From JASHVB01 sp049522565 (GTDB lineage Bacteria > Pseudomonadota > Alphaproteobacteria > Acetobacterales > Acetobacteraceae), in NCBI GenBank assembly GCA_049522565.1, contig JBEKNT010000459.1:1-5908 (forward strand): DNA of 5,908 nt, given 5' to 3'. The first letter of the stretch is position 1. Each line of letters starts with the position of its first letter. The position numbers were made by a program, and so were the translations under genes. Below the pieces are notes generated by a model. It searched no databases. It saw only the letters and a program-made list of their open reading frames with translations, and had not been told where the DNA came from. Below are positions 1 to 5,786 of this stretch, one piece after another.

Positions 1-122
1 TCATGCTTTGGCGGACACCGCCATCGGCTTGGAGAACTGTTCGAGTATCGCGACGCCGCTGCTGGTGCCGATGCGGGTTGCGCCGGCATCCAGCACGGCG
101 GCAACCAGCGGCCAGGACGACA
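1..122. repeat. Terminal direct repeat, left copy
   Basis: Bases 1-122 recur without mismatch at 5787-5908, the very end of the window. Copies start 5,786 bases apart. The left copy covers the 3' end of deoC. A repeat that ends exactly at both window edges is the usual sign of a circular assembly graph. Confidence 0.97.
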
Positions 123-705
123 CGCCGCCGGCGGCCTTGATGCCGGTGTCCGGCCGCAGCACGGACCGCAGCAGCCGCACGTCGTCGGCCGTCGTGCCGC
201 GGATATTAAGCCCCTTGAACCCGGTCGAGGTCTTGACGATGTGCGCGCCGCCGCGCTCCGCCGCCAGCGCCGCGCCGACCGCCTGTTCGGGCGTCAGCAA
301 CGGCATCTCGATGATGGTCTTGAGCAATACGCCGTCCGGCAGCACGGCGCGCACCGCACCGACTTCGCGCTCAATGGCGCCGGTGTCGCCCATCCGGGCG
401 GCGGCAACGTCGATCACCAGATCGATCTCGTCGGCGCCGCGCTCCACCGCATCGCGCGTTTCGGCGCGTTTGACGTTTGCCATGTCGGCACCGAGCGGGA
501 AGCTGATCACCGTGGCAACCTTGGTGCGGCTGCCGGCAACCGCGCGGCGCGTGAGCGCGACCATGTTCGGCAGGATGCAGACGCAGCCGAACCGGTGCTG
601 CACGGCGGTGGCGACGAACGCCTCCATCTCGGCGCGGGTCACGCCCAGGCCGAGCTGGGTCTGATCGATCACCGCGGCCAGCTCATCGCGAGTCTTCGGC
701 ATCAT
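1..705 (-). CDS. deoC: Deoxyribose-phosphate aldolase (DERA, DeoC), intact
   Basis: This class I aldolase is expected to cleave 2-deoxy-D-ribose 5-phosphate reversibly to glyceraldehyde 3-phosphate and acetaldehyde in the cytoplasm, in deoxynucleoside or deoxyribose catabolism. The 234-residue product matches the usual DeoC size and TIM-barrel motif order. The DEIDLVID strand carries Asp95, VKTSTGF carries the Schiff-base Lys158, IKAAGG carries the second active-site Lys190, and GTSSGVAIL is the C-terminal phosphate-binding part. Spacing between the three residues resembles that of E. coli Asp102, Lys167 and Lys201. The N-terminal motif reads IDQTQL, where IDHTxL is common. An open frame extends to a GTG at 735, but I chose the ATG at 705 because AGGAGA lies 8 bases upstream. 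The gene starts 16 bases after the stop of the damaged paralogue, so the two were probably co-transcribed. The TGA stop is at bases 3-1. Confidence 0.93.
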   Translation of the reverse strand: MMPKTRDELAAVIDQTQLGLGVTRAEMEAFVATAVQHRFGCVCILPNMVALTRRAVAGSRTKVATVISFPLGADMANVKRAETRDAVERGADEIDLVIDVAAARMGDTGAIEREVGAVRAVLPDGVLLKTIIEMPLLTPEQAVGAALAAERGGAHIVKTSTGFKGLNIRGTTADDVRLLRSVLRPDTGIKAAGGVSSWPLVAAVLDAGATRIGTSSGVAILEQFSKPMAVSAKA

Positions 706-713
706 GGCACTCG

Positions 714-719
714 TCTCCT
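714..719 (-). promoter_or_regulatory. Ribosome binding site of deoC
   Basis: AGGAGA on the minus strand sits 8 bases before the ATG at 705 and just after the TGA (724-722) of the upstream paralogue. It decides the start of deoC against the upstream GTG at 735, which overlaps the paralogue. Confidence 0.7.
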
Positions 720-721
720 GC

Positions 722-1332
722 TCAGCTCTCGACACCCATCACGGCGAAGGGCGAACTGGTGGCGATGCGGTCGGCTCCCGCCTCGATCATCGCCAGCGCG
801 TCCTGGTGCGTGCGCACCCCACCCGACGCCATGACGCGTTGCCGAAGCCGGGGTTGGTCTTGAGGAACGTGAAGCCGGCATCGAGGATCAACTCGGCGGC
901 GCGCAAGGCATCGTCCTCGCTTAGAAGCGCCGAGTAATAGATGGCCTTCACGGTGCGGCCACCCGCCAGGCTGCGCATCGCCCGGAGTTCGTCGGACACC
1001 TTGAGGAAATCGCCGGAGCGGAACGCGGACAGGTCCATCGCGATGTCCAGTTCGTCCGCCCCATCCGACAACGCCTGCGCCATCTGGATCAGCTTGGCCT
1101 CGGTCGTCATGGCGCCGAGCGGATAGGAAATCACCGTCACCACGGGCTGCTTGCGCGGATGGAAGTACTCCGCCGCGGATCGAACGTAGTGCGGTTCGAC
1201 CTCGACGGCTGCCCATCGATAGGGCGCCACCTTGTCCAGGAATGCGTTGACTTCAGCAAGTGTCGCTGCCGGTCTGCCACCAAGCGATGGATCGATCACG
1301 GCGGCGAGTTGGGACGCGGAAAGGTCAGTCAT
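722..1332 (-). pseudogene. DeoC-family aldolase paralogue, broken by an internal deletion and frameshift
   Basis: Residues 1-164, read from the ATG at 1332, form a good DeoC-family N-terminus: VIDPSL, VISYPLG, ADELDIAMD with Asp96, and FLKTNPGFG with the Schiff-base Lys158. At about base 840 this frame leaves homology and stops at 787. The family sequence resumes in another frame from 838: RVMASGGVR, then DRIATSSPF, ending at TGA 724-722. Compared with the intact DeoC next door, about 20 residues are missing between the two motifs, and the missing length is not a multiple of three, so this is more than a single-base error. The position of the second active-site lysine is Met (VMASGG), so the intact ancestor may already have been a divergent aldolase. 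AAGGAG lies 9 bases before the ATG. The gene is the first of the pair, downstream of a putative FNR-type site. An assembly error is the main alternative to a true pseudogene. Confidence 0.82.
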
Positions 1333-1394
1333 ACTGACATGCTCCTTGCCGACGGGATTTGCGGCCGGGCCAAGTCGGTGCCCTCGCGCGCGTC

Positions 1395-1400
1395 GTTACA
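1395..1400 (-). promoter_or_regulatory. Candidate -10 element for the aldolase pair
   Basis: TGTAAC on the minus strand matches TATAAT at four of six positions. A start of transcription seven bases beyond it, near 1388, would give a leader of about 55 bases before the ATG at 1332. It would also put the FNR-type site at exactly -41.5. No recognisable -35 hexamer is needed for a class II activated promoter. The match is weak alone and gains support only from the spacing. Confidence 0.42.
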
Positions 1401-1422
1401 GGCGGGTTCCTCGGGGTTGTCA

Positions 1423-1436
1423 TTGACCTGGATCAA
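1423..1436 (-). promoter_or_regulatory. FNR/FixK/DNR-type binding site (anaerobox)
   Basis: The plus strand reads TTGACCTGGATCAA, and the minus strand TTGATCCAGGTCAA. It matches the two half-sites TTGAY-N4-RTCAA of the CRP/FNR family anaerobox. It lies 90 bases upstream of the first aldolase start and is centred at 1429.5, that is -41.5 from the start inferred from TGTAAC at 1400-1395. This is the standard class II activator position and suggests induction under low oxygen or nitrosative stress. A short inverted repeat, CCGGT-CAC-ACCGG (1438-1450), abuts it, and GCGGGTCA/TGACCCGC arms (1455-1462 and 1490-1497) lie farther upstream. Confidence 0.65.
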
Positions 1437-1504
1437 ACCGGTCACACCGGCGAAGCGGGTCAGGAATTGTAACAAACCGCTGTAATGATTGACCCGCCGG
1501 TGGA

Positions 1505-1640
1505 ACCTACCCCGTCGTGCCTGCCACCGGGTCAAGCGCCCGGTGGCAGACTCCCGTCGGCATCCACGATTTTGCAGCCTGAATCATGGAAAGTCCTGGA
1601 TGGCGAGCCTGCGCCCGCTGTGAGGGGTGGGACAGCGCCG
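1505..1640. repeat. Palindromic dispersed-repeat-like segment after the ATPase gene
   Basis: This part of the 313-bp gap has no plausible gene. It contains an 11-bp hairpin (1521-1549), a second pair of arms CATCCA/TGGATG (1561-1566 and 1597-1602) and a 6-bp hairpin CGCTGT/ACAGCG (1616-1637). The pattern, including GAATCATGGAAAG between the second arms, resembles the REP-like intergenic elements common in alphaproteobacterial genomes. Its first hairpin resembles one at 4418-4442. Multi-copy status in the genome cannot be seen from this window. Confidence 0.5.
1521..1549. terminator. Strong hairpin downstream of the transporter genes, possible terminator or mRNA end-stabiliser
   Basis: CTGCCACCGGG and CCCGGTGGCAG form a perfect 11-bp stem around the loop TCAAGCG. 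It lies about 100 bases beyond the ATPase stop codon. No T-run follows on the minus strand, so it is not a classical intrinsic terminator. It may protect the transporter mRNA 3' end or simply be the core of a dispersed palindrome. Confidence 0.45.
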
Positions 1641-1645
1641 GTCGA

Positions 1646-2719
1646 TCAGTCCCGCGGCAAAAGCTGAACGCCGTCCGACGGCAGGTTGATCGTCACCGCG
1701 GATCCCGGCGCGAAACGCTCACTCTCGGGTGGATTGAATCGAACAATGTGCAAGCTTTGCGAAGCAACACGCACGACATATTCCACCTTGTCGCCAAGAT
1801 AGGTCACGGTCACGACGGTCGCCGTCAATCCCCCGCCGGCCGGCCCGATGCCGATCGCTTCAGGCCGTACCATCGCCTTGACGGCATTGCCCGGTTCGAG
1901 TGCGGTTGACGCCTTGATCGACAGCCGTTGGCCTTCGATATCGAGCACCAACCGATCACCATCCCGCTCGACAAACACTGCATCGAGCAGATTCGTGCGG
2001 CCAAGGAAGCCCGCGACAAAGCTGGAAATCGGCCGGCGGTAGAGTTCCTCGGCCGTGTCGCATTGCACGATGCGGCCTTGATCCATCACGGCGATCCGGT
2101 CGGAGATCGCCATCGCCTCCTCCTGGTCGTGGGTGACATACACCGTGGTGATGCCGAGCACCCGCTGCAGCGCGCGGATCTCGCCACGCATCTGCACGCG
2201 CAGCTTGGCATCGAGATTGGACAATGGCTCGTCCAACAGCAGCACGCGCGGCTGGATGACGATCGCGCGAGCGAGCGCCACACGCTGCTGCTGCCCGCCC
2301 GACAACTCGTTCGGCAGGCGCGGCCCGAAGCCGGCGAGATCGACCAGATGCAGCACCTTCTCCACGTTGCGCGCGATCTCGGCGGCGGATTGCCGGCGCA
2401 CACGCAGTCCGTAGGCGACGTTCTCCTGCACGGTCAAATGCGGGAACAAGGCGTAGTTTTGAAATACAAAACCGATGTCACGCTTGTTGGCCGGAACGTT
2501 GGTGACGTCCTGGTTGTCGATGAACACGGTCCCGGTTGAGGGAACCTGGAATCCGGCGATGATGCGCAACACGGTCGTCTTGCCGCAGCCGGATGGCCCG
2601 AGCAGGGTCAGCAACTCGCCCGAGTGCACGTCGAGATCGACATCGCGCACCGCAACGATCGTGCCGCGCACCGGATGGTTGAATTCCGCGGAAATGTGTT
2701 GCAGCCGCACATCGACCAT
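1646..2719 (-). CDS. ABC importer ATPase, FbpC/AfuC/PotA-like
   Basis: This 357-residue protein should power the neighbouring permease from the cytoplasmic face of the inner membrane. The nucleotide-binding domain is complete: Walker A GPSGCGKTT (41-49), Q-loop with Gln87 in VFQNYALFPHL, signature LSGGQ (139-143), Walker B ending LLLDE (160-164), D-loop SNLD (167-170) and switch His197 in VTHDQEEAM. Roughly residues 235-357 form the C-terminal TOBE-type regulatory extension typical of the iron/polyamine/sugar-phosphate branch. The frame stays open well upstream, but the ATG at 2719 is the start: the permease TGA (2721-2719) shares one base with it, GGAG lies 8 bases before it, and homology begins there. 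This TGATG overlap implies translational coupling. The family does not fix the substrate. Confidence 0.95.
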   Translation of the reverse strand: MVDVRLQHISAEFNHPVRGTIVAVRDVDLDVHSGELLTLLGPSGCGKTTVLRIIAGFQVPSTGTVFIDNQDVTNVPANKRDIGFVFQNYALFPHLTVQENVAYGLRVRRQSAAEIARNVEKVLHLVDLAGFGPRLPNELSGGQQQRVALARAIVIQPRVLLLDEPLSNLDAKLRVQMRGEIRALQRVLGITTVYVTHDQEEAMAISDRIAVMDQGRIVQCDTAEELYRRPISSFVAGFLGRTNLLDAVFVERDGDRLVLDIEGQRLSIKASTALEPGNAVKAMVRPEAIGIGPAGGGLTATVVTVTYLGDKVEYVVRVASQSLHIVRFNPPESERFAPGSAVTINLPSDGVQLLPRD

Positions 2720-4392
2720 CACTCGTGCTCCACGGTCATCAGCCGTGCCGAACTTCCGCTGAGCACCCGCAACAGCAGGTCCAGGCCTTTTGTCACCAGC
2801 ATCACGACGACGATGACGAACATCGAGAATGCCGCCGCCGGCCCGAGCGAGAGCTCCGTCATGTTTTCCAGGATGCGCACGGTGATCAGTGTCCAGTGGA
2901 TCGAGACCAGAAAAATCGTCGCGCTGATCGCCGTCATCGAGCGGATGAACACGATGCTGAGTCCGGCAAAGAAGGCCGGCAGGACCAGTGGCAACAACAC
3001 GCGGCGGAAGGTCGTCGCGGTACCGGCGCCGAGGCTGGTCGAAGCCTCCTCGATGCTGCGATCGATCTGTGCCAGCAGGGCGATGGTGGTGCGGATGCCC
3101 GCCGGGCTGTAGCGGAACACGTAGCACGCGATGATGATGGTTGCCGTGCCGGTCAGCAGGAATGGCGGCGTGTTGAACGCGATCAGATAGCCGATGCCGA
3201 CCACCGTACCGGGCAACGCGTAGTTGATCATGCTGACCAGTTCCAGCGCCTGCCCGCCACGCACGCGGCCGACCAGGCTGCCGACCAGCACGCCGTACAG
3301 CCCGCCGAGCGGCATGCCGATACCGGCGATGATCAGCGTATCGCGGATCGCCGGCAGACCCTCGGTGAACACGACTCGGTAGTTGTCCAGCGTCAGCGTC
3401 CCGTTGGCGCCGAAGGCACGCACCGCCGAAGCGTAGGCCAGCAGCCCATAGAGATAGAAGATCAGCAGCACGACGAGCATGCAGCCGATTACCAGGACCC
3501 AGCGCAATCCCGGCGTGACGGTGTCGCCGGTGAGGGCACGCGCTCCCTTGCCGCCCAGCGTGACGTAGCTGCGCCGCGCGACCATCCAGCGTTGTAGCAG
3601 GAACACGCACAGGGCTGGTACCAGCAGCAGCAGCGACAGCACGGAGCCGCCCTTCAAATCGAACATGCCGGTGATTTGCAGATAGGCCTCGGTCGGCAGC
3701 ACAGGCAGATCGTTGCCGGCCAGGATCAGCGGCGTGGCGAAATCGGCCAGCGATGCGGCGAACAGCAGCAGGAACGAATTCGCCAGACCGGGCATGGTGA
3801 GTTTCAATGTCACCGTGCGGAACGCGCGCCAGCGGCTGCTGCCGAGGCTGAACGCCATCTCCTCCAGGTTGCCGCCGATCGCGACGAGCATCGGCCGCAG
3901 CGCCAGGTAGGCCAGCGGAAAATAGGTCAGCGCCTCGGCGATCAGCGTGCTGCGCAGTCCGTAGACCTGGGCGTTGGTCATACCCAGCACGTTGTATGTG
4001 ATGAACCCGCGCGGGCCGAACGAAAAGACGAACGCGATCGATGTCGTGAAGGGCGGCGAGATCAGCGGCAGCAACGTCGCGGTGTCGAGCAAGCGCTCCA
4101 TCGTCCGGCCGATCTGCGCGCGGACAACGGTGAAGGCGAACAGGAAGCCGAGCGCGGTGCCCAGCAGGCCGACCAGCGTCGCCAGCATCAGGCTGTTGAG
4201 AAAGGCGCGCACCGTATTGGCGTGACGCAGCGCGGCGATCGCGGGAGCCAGGTCGAACGTTCCGTTCTCGGTCGCGGCGCGCAGCCCGAGCATCACCAGC
4301 GGGTACACCACGAACAGCGCCAAGAGCAGCCAGATCAGGGCGAGCACCGCGGTCCGCAGTGGATCGGCGACCCGGATCGATAGGGAACTCAC
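2719..4392 (-). CDS. Fused two-domain ABC importer permease, FbpB/AfuB/ThiP-like
   Basis: The 557-residue protein is an inner-membrane permease in which two binding-protein-dependent transport modules are joined, so one chain can form the whole channel. I see about twelve hydrophobic segments, six per half, starting with residues 14-36. Each half carries an EAA-type loop that docks the ATPase: EEMAFSLGSSRWRAF (177-191) and EEASTSLGAGTATTF (448-462). The linker near residues 270-295 is polar. ALPGTVVGIGY (392-402) is typical of this family. The start is a GTG at 4392, with ACGGAG about 11 bases upstream. No better in-frame ATG is visible. A seven-codon ATG frame (4413-4390) ends in a TGA that overlaps the GTG and could couple initiation, or could be chance. 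The stop overlaps the ATPase start. The binding-protein gene lies 175 bp upstream. Confidence 0.94.
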   Translation of the reverse strand: MSSLSIRVADPLRTAVLALIWLLLALFVVYPLVMLGLRAATENGTFDLAPAIAALRHANTVRAFLNSLMLATLVGLLGTALGFLFAFTVVRAQIGRTMERLLDTATLLPLISPPFTTSIAFVFSFGPRGFITYNVLGMTNAQVYGLRSTLIAEALTYFPLAYLALRPMLVAIGGNLEEMAFSLGSSRWRAFRTVTLKLTMPGLANSFLLLFAASLADFATPLILAGNDLPVLPTEAYLQITGMFDLKGGSVLSLLLLVPALCVFLLQRWMVARRSYVTLGGKGARALTGDTVTPGLRWVLVIGCMLVVLLIFYLYGLLAYASAVRAFGANGTLTLDNYRVVFTEGLPAIRDTLIIAGIGMPLGGLYGVLVGSLVGRVRGGQALELVSMINYALPGTVVGIGYLIAFNTPPFLLTGTATIIIACYVFRYSPAGIRTTIALLAQIDRSIEEASTSLGAGTATTFRRVLLPLVLPAFFAGLSIVFIRSMTAISATIFLVSIHWTLITVRILENMTELSLGPAAAFSMFVIVVVMLVTKGLDLLLRVLSGSSARLMTVEHE

Positions 4393-4417
4393 GTCGCGGC
4401 GCGCTCCGTCATGGCCG

Positions 4418-4442
4418 GCCCCCGGGTCAGGTGCCCGGGGGC
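4418..4442. repeat. GC-rich palindrome related to the hairpin at 1521-1549
   Basis: GCCCCCGGG and CCCGGGGGC form a perfect 9-bp stem around TCAGGTG. Loop, inner stem and left flank (CCGTCATG against CCGTCGTG) resemble the hairpin at 1521-1549. One inner pair differs as C-G here and A-T there. It lies just upstream of the permease start and probably belongs to a dispersed intergenic repeat family. Confidence 0.6.
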
Positions 4443-4488
4443 ATGGCTTGTCCCATACCAGTCAGAATAAGCGGCGTGGGGAAATAAG

Positions 4489-4533
4489 TTCTCCCCCTCC
4501 CCTTGAGGGAGGGGGTCGGGGGGAGGGGGAGAA
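4489..4533. repeat. C/G-tract inverted repeat with G-quadruplex potential between binding-protein and permease genes
   Basis: The arms TTCTCCCCCTCCCC (4489-4502) and GGGGAGGGGGAGAA (4520-4533) are perfectly complementary over 14 bp. A competing hairpin pairs CCCCCTCCC (4493-4501) with GGGAGGGGG (4507-4515). On the plus strand, 4507-4529 holds four runs of at least three G separated by one or two bases. In the transcript the stem is followed by CUUAUUU. It could attenuate transcription or shield the mRNA end, giving more binding protein than permease, as other ABC operons do with REP elements. That role is inferred. Confidence 0.6.
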
Positions 4534-4567
4534 TCGTTCGTGCGCTGGACACAAGCCCACCGCGGCA

Positions 4568-5593
4568 TCAGGCGTTCAGCACCTCGGCGACCCAGCGGTT
4601 GACGATCCGCTCGCGGTTGGCACCGGCCCAGGTGTCGTCGATGGTCAGGATCTTGACGTTTTTCAGCATCTCGGCCATCGAAGGATCCGGTTGTACCTGC
4701 GGATTCGCCGGCAGGAAGTCGATCTTGTCCTTGACGTAGAGCGACTGCATGTCCGGACTGGTCGCCCAGTCGATCAGCTTCTTGGCCGGATCCGGATTAT
4801 GCGCCCCCTGCAACAGCGCGATGCATTCCGCAGCCGATCCGATTCCCTCGCGCGGGAAGCTGATCTGCACGTCATAGCCCTGCCGGCGCGTGAAGAGCGC
4901 ATCGACGATGAAGAAGATGCCGCCGCCAGCCTGGCCGAGCCCGATCGGCAGCGTGCCGCCGCCGCCGCTCTTGGTATAAAGCTGCACGTTCTGCCGCAGT
5001 TTCTTCATGTAGGCGAAGGCGGCGTTCTCGTCGCCGTTATGCGCCTGGATGATCGAGAAGATGCGGGTGACCGCGGTGCCGGAGGTGCGGGCATCGGCCA
5101 TTTGCAGCATGTTCTTGTAGGCCGGATTCAGCAGGTCGTCCCAGGATGCCGGCGGCTGGAGGTTGTTCTGCTTGAGGAACGCCGTGTTGGTCATGAACAC
5201 CAGCGGGTCATCGGCGATCGCGGTCCAATAGCCGTGCGGGTCCTTGAAGCGACTGGGCAACGCCGCGGCGGCCGGTGGCGTGTACGGGGCAAACACGCCT
5301 TGACCCACCCCGGCGGTGAAGGTCTCGATCGGGCCGCCGAACAGCAGATCAACCTGCGGGTTGGCCTTTTCGGCAACCACCCGGGCGAGCGCCTCGCCGG
5401 ACGAGAAGCGGATGAAATTCACCTCGATGCCGGTTGCGGCCTGGAACGCGGCGAAAACCGGCCGGGCATAGTTCTCCGGCCAGATCGAATAAGCGTTGAC
5501 GGTCGCCGCCGCCGCGGCGCGACGAATGAATGGCGTGGCCAGCGCGGCACCGAGTACAAGGCGCCTGCTGATGGAGGGACCGGCGTGAGACAT
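4568..5593 (-). CDS. Periplasmic substrate-binding protein of the ABC importer (COG1840 type)
   Basis: The 341-residue protein should capture the solute in the periplasm and deliver it to the permease. The N-terminus has a Tat-like leader: SISRRLVLGAAL with the twin arginines at 10-11, a short hydrophobic stretch, then an alanine run near 26-30 where cleavage is likely. Family hallmarks are PASWDDLLNPAYKN (148-161), GGGIFFIVDALF (223-234) and the C-terminal block around HNPDPAKKLIDWATSP (265-280). This places it with the FbpA/AfuA/PhnS-like proteins, which bind ferric iron, sugar phosphates or phosphonates. There is no adjacent Tyr-Tyr pair of the kind that binds iron in FbpA. I chose the ATG at 5593, not the upstream ATG at 5659, because the leader starts there and the extra 22 residues do not look like part of a signal. 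The Shine-Dalgarno sequence is weak. Substrate unknown; sugar phosphate is a guess from the aldolase neighbours. Confidence 0.92.
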   Translation of the reverse strand: MSHAGPSISRRLVLGAALATPFIRRAAAAATVNAYSIWPENYARPVFAAFQAATGIEVNFIRFSSGEALARVVAEKANPQVDLLFGGPIETFTAGVGQGVFAPYTPPAAAALPSRFKDPHGYWTAIADDPLVFMTNTAFLKQNNLQPPASWDDLLNPAYKNMLQMADARTSGTAVTRIFSIIQAHNGDENAAFAYMKKLRQNVQLYTKSGGGGTLPIGLGQAGGGIFFIVDALFTRRQGYDVQISFPREGIGSAAECIALLQGAHNPDPAKKLIDWATSPDMQSLYVKDKIDFLPANPQVQPDPSMAEMLKNVKILTIDDTWAGANRERIVNRWVAEVLNA

Positions 5594-5598
5594 GGCTG

Positions 5599-5613
5599 AC
5601 GTTCCCGTAACGT
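5599..5613. repeat. Short inverted repeat at the binding-protein start
   Basis: ACGTT-CCCGT-AACGT lies 5 to 20 bases upstream of the ATG at 5593 and overlaps the expected ribosome-binding and transcription-start region. It could be an operator half or a small leader hairpin. Arms of five bases can arise by chance. Confidence 0.3.
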
Positions 5614-5614
5614 G

Positions 5615-5620
5615 GTTATA
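5615..5620 (-). promoter_or_regulatory. Candidate -10 element for the transporter genes
   Basis: TATAAC on the minus strand, in the only AT-rich block of this gap (about 5613-5632), matches TATAAT at five of six positions. Transcription would begin near 5608, leaving a leader of about 15 bases. No good -35 hexamer is seen at 17 bases, which would suit an activator-dependent promoter. Confidence 0.4.
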
Positions 5621-5634
5621 GCTTATTAACAAGG

Positions 5635-5660
5635 CGTGATAGCCTGCACGTGGTATCACG
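5635..5660. promoter_or_regulatory. Inverted repeat upstream of the binding-protein gene, candidate operator
   Basis: CGTGATA (5635-5641) and TATCACG (5654-5660) are perfect 7-bp arms 12 bases apart, with CACGTG (5647-5652) inside. The centre is about 40 bases upstream of the inferred transcription start, the usual place for an activator overlapping the -35 region. The arms do not match a regulator family that I can name safely. Confidence 0.45.
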
Positions 5661-5673
5661 GCAAGCGGTCGAG

Positions 5674-5696
5674 ACGTGCCGGGATGTCCGGCACGT
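5674..5696. terminator. Perfect 9-bp hairpin between deoC and the transporter genes
   Basis: ACGTGCCGG and CCGGCACGT enclose the loop GATGT. If the window is one unit of a circle or tandem array, it lies downstream of deoC on the transcribed minus strand and could end or stabilise that transcript. No T-run follows, so intrinsic termination is uncertain. Confidence 0.45.
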
Positions 5697-5707
5697 TCGG
5701 GACCATG

Positions 5708-5734
5708 TGACTGGCCATCGCATCGGGCCAGTCA
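5708..5734. terminator. Second perfect 9-bp hairpin downstream of the repeated deoC end
   Basis: TGACTGGCC and GGCCAGTCA enclose the loop ATCGCATCG. It lies 11 bases from the hairpin at 5674-5696, between the deoC end (5787) and the binding-protein start. Two such stems in about 60 bases point to a transcript-end or regulatory region, not to coding sequence. No T-run follows. Confidence 0.45.
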
Positions 5735-5759
5735 AGCACCTGCGATGCCCTGATGATGG

Positions 5760-5765
5760 CCTCCT
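5760..5765 (-). promoter_or_regulatory. Strong Shine-Dalgarno sequence with no standard start codon
   Basis: AGGAGG on the minus strand is an excellent ribosome binding site about 20 bases after the repeated deoC stop. The next codons at the right distance are ATC ATC, and no ATG, GTG or TTG sits within 5 to 12 bases. It may be the remains of the start of a gene once following deoC, or chance. Confidence 0.4.
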
Positions 5766-5786
5766 TTCACGCCTCGGCGACACTGC

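Noticed and set aside
841..846. Programmed ribosomal frameshift joining the two halves of the aldolase paralogue
   Set aside because: About 20 residues of the barrel are missing at the junction, so a simple frame change would not restore the protein, and no slippery heptamer is present.
1329..1535. Minus-strand frame of 68 residues between the ATPase and the first aldolase
   Set aside because: It covers the FNR-type site, the promoter and a hairpin, ends inside the aldolase start and resembles no family; treated as regulatory DNA.
2725..3597. Plus-strand frame of 290 residues opposite the permease, and a similar one at 3676-4383
   Set aside because: Both are very rich in Gln, Arg, Asp and His, the typical antisense shadow of a membrane protein, and show no ribosome binding site or domain.
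2720..3610. Upstream extension of the ATPase frame to residue 654
   Set aside because: It is out of frame with the permease coding on the same strand, and ATPase homology begins at the ATG at 2719, which has its own ribosome binding site.
4568..5593. Ferric-iron-binding protein FbpA as a firm name
   Set aside because: Fold and operon type fit, but there is no adjacent tyrosine pair, and aldolase neighbours do not suggest iron.
4448..5599. Long plus-strand frame of 383 residues opposite the binding-protein gene
   Set aside because: It is antisense to a gene with clear family motifs, is rich in Arg, Gly and His with no recognisable domain, and is explained by GC-rich codon use.
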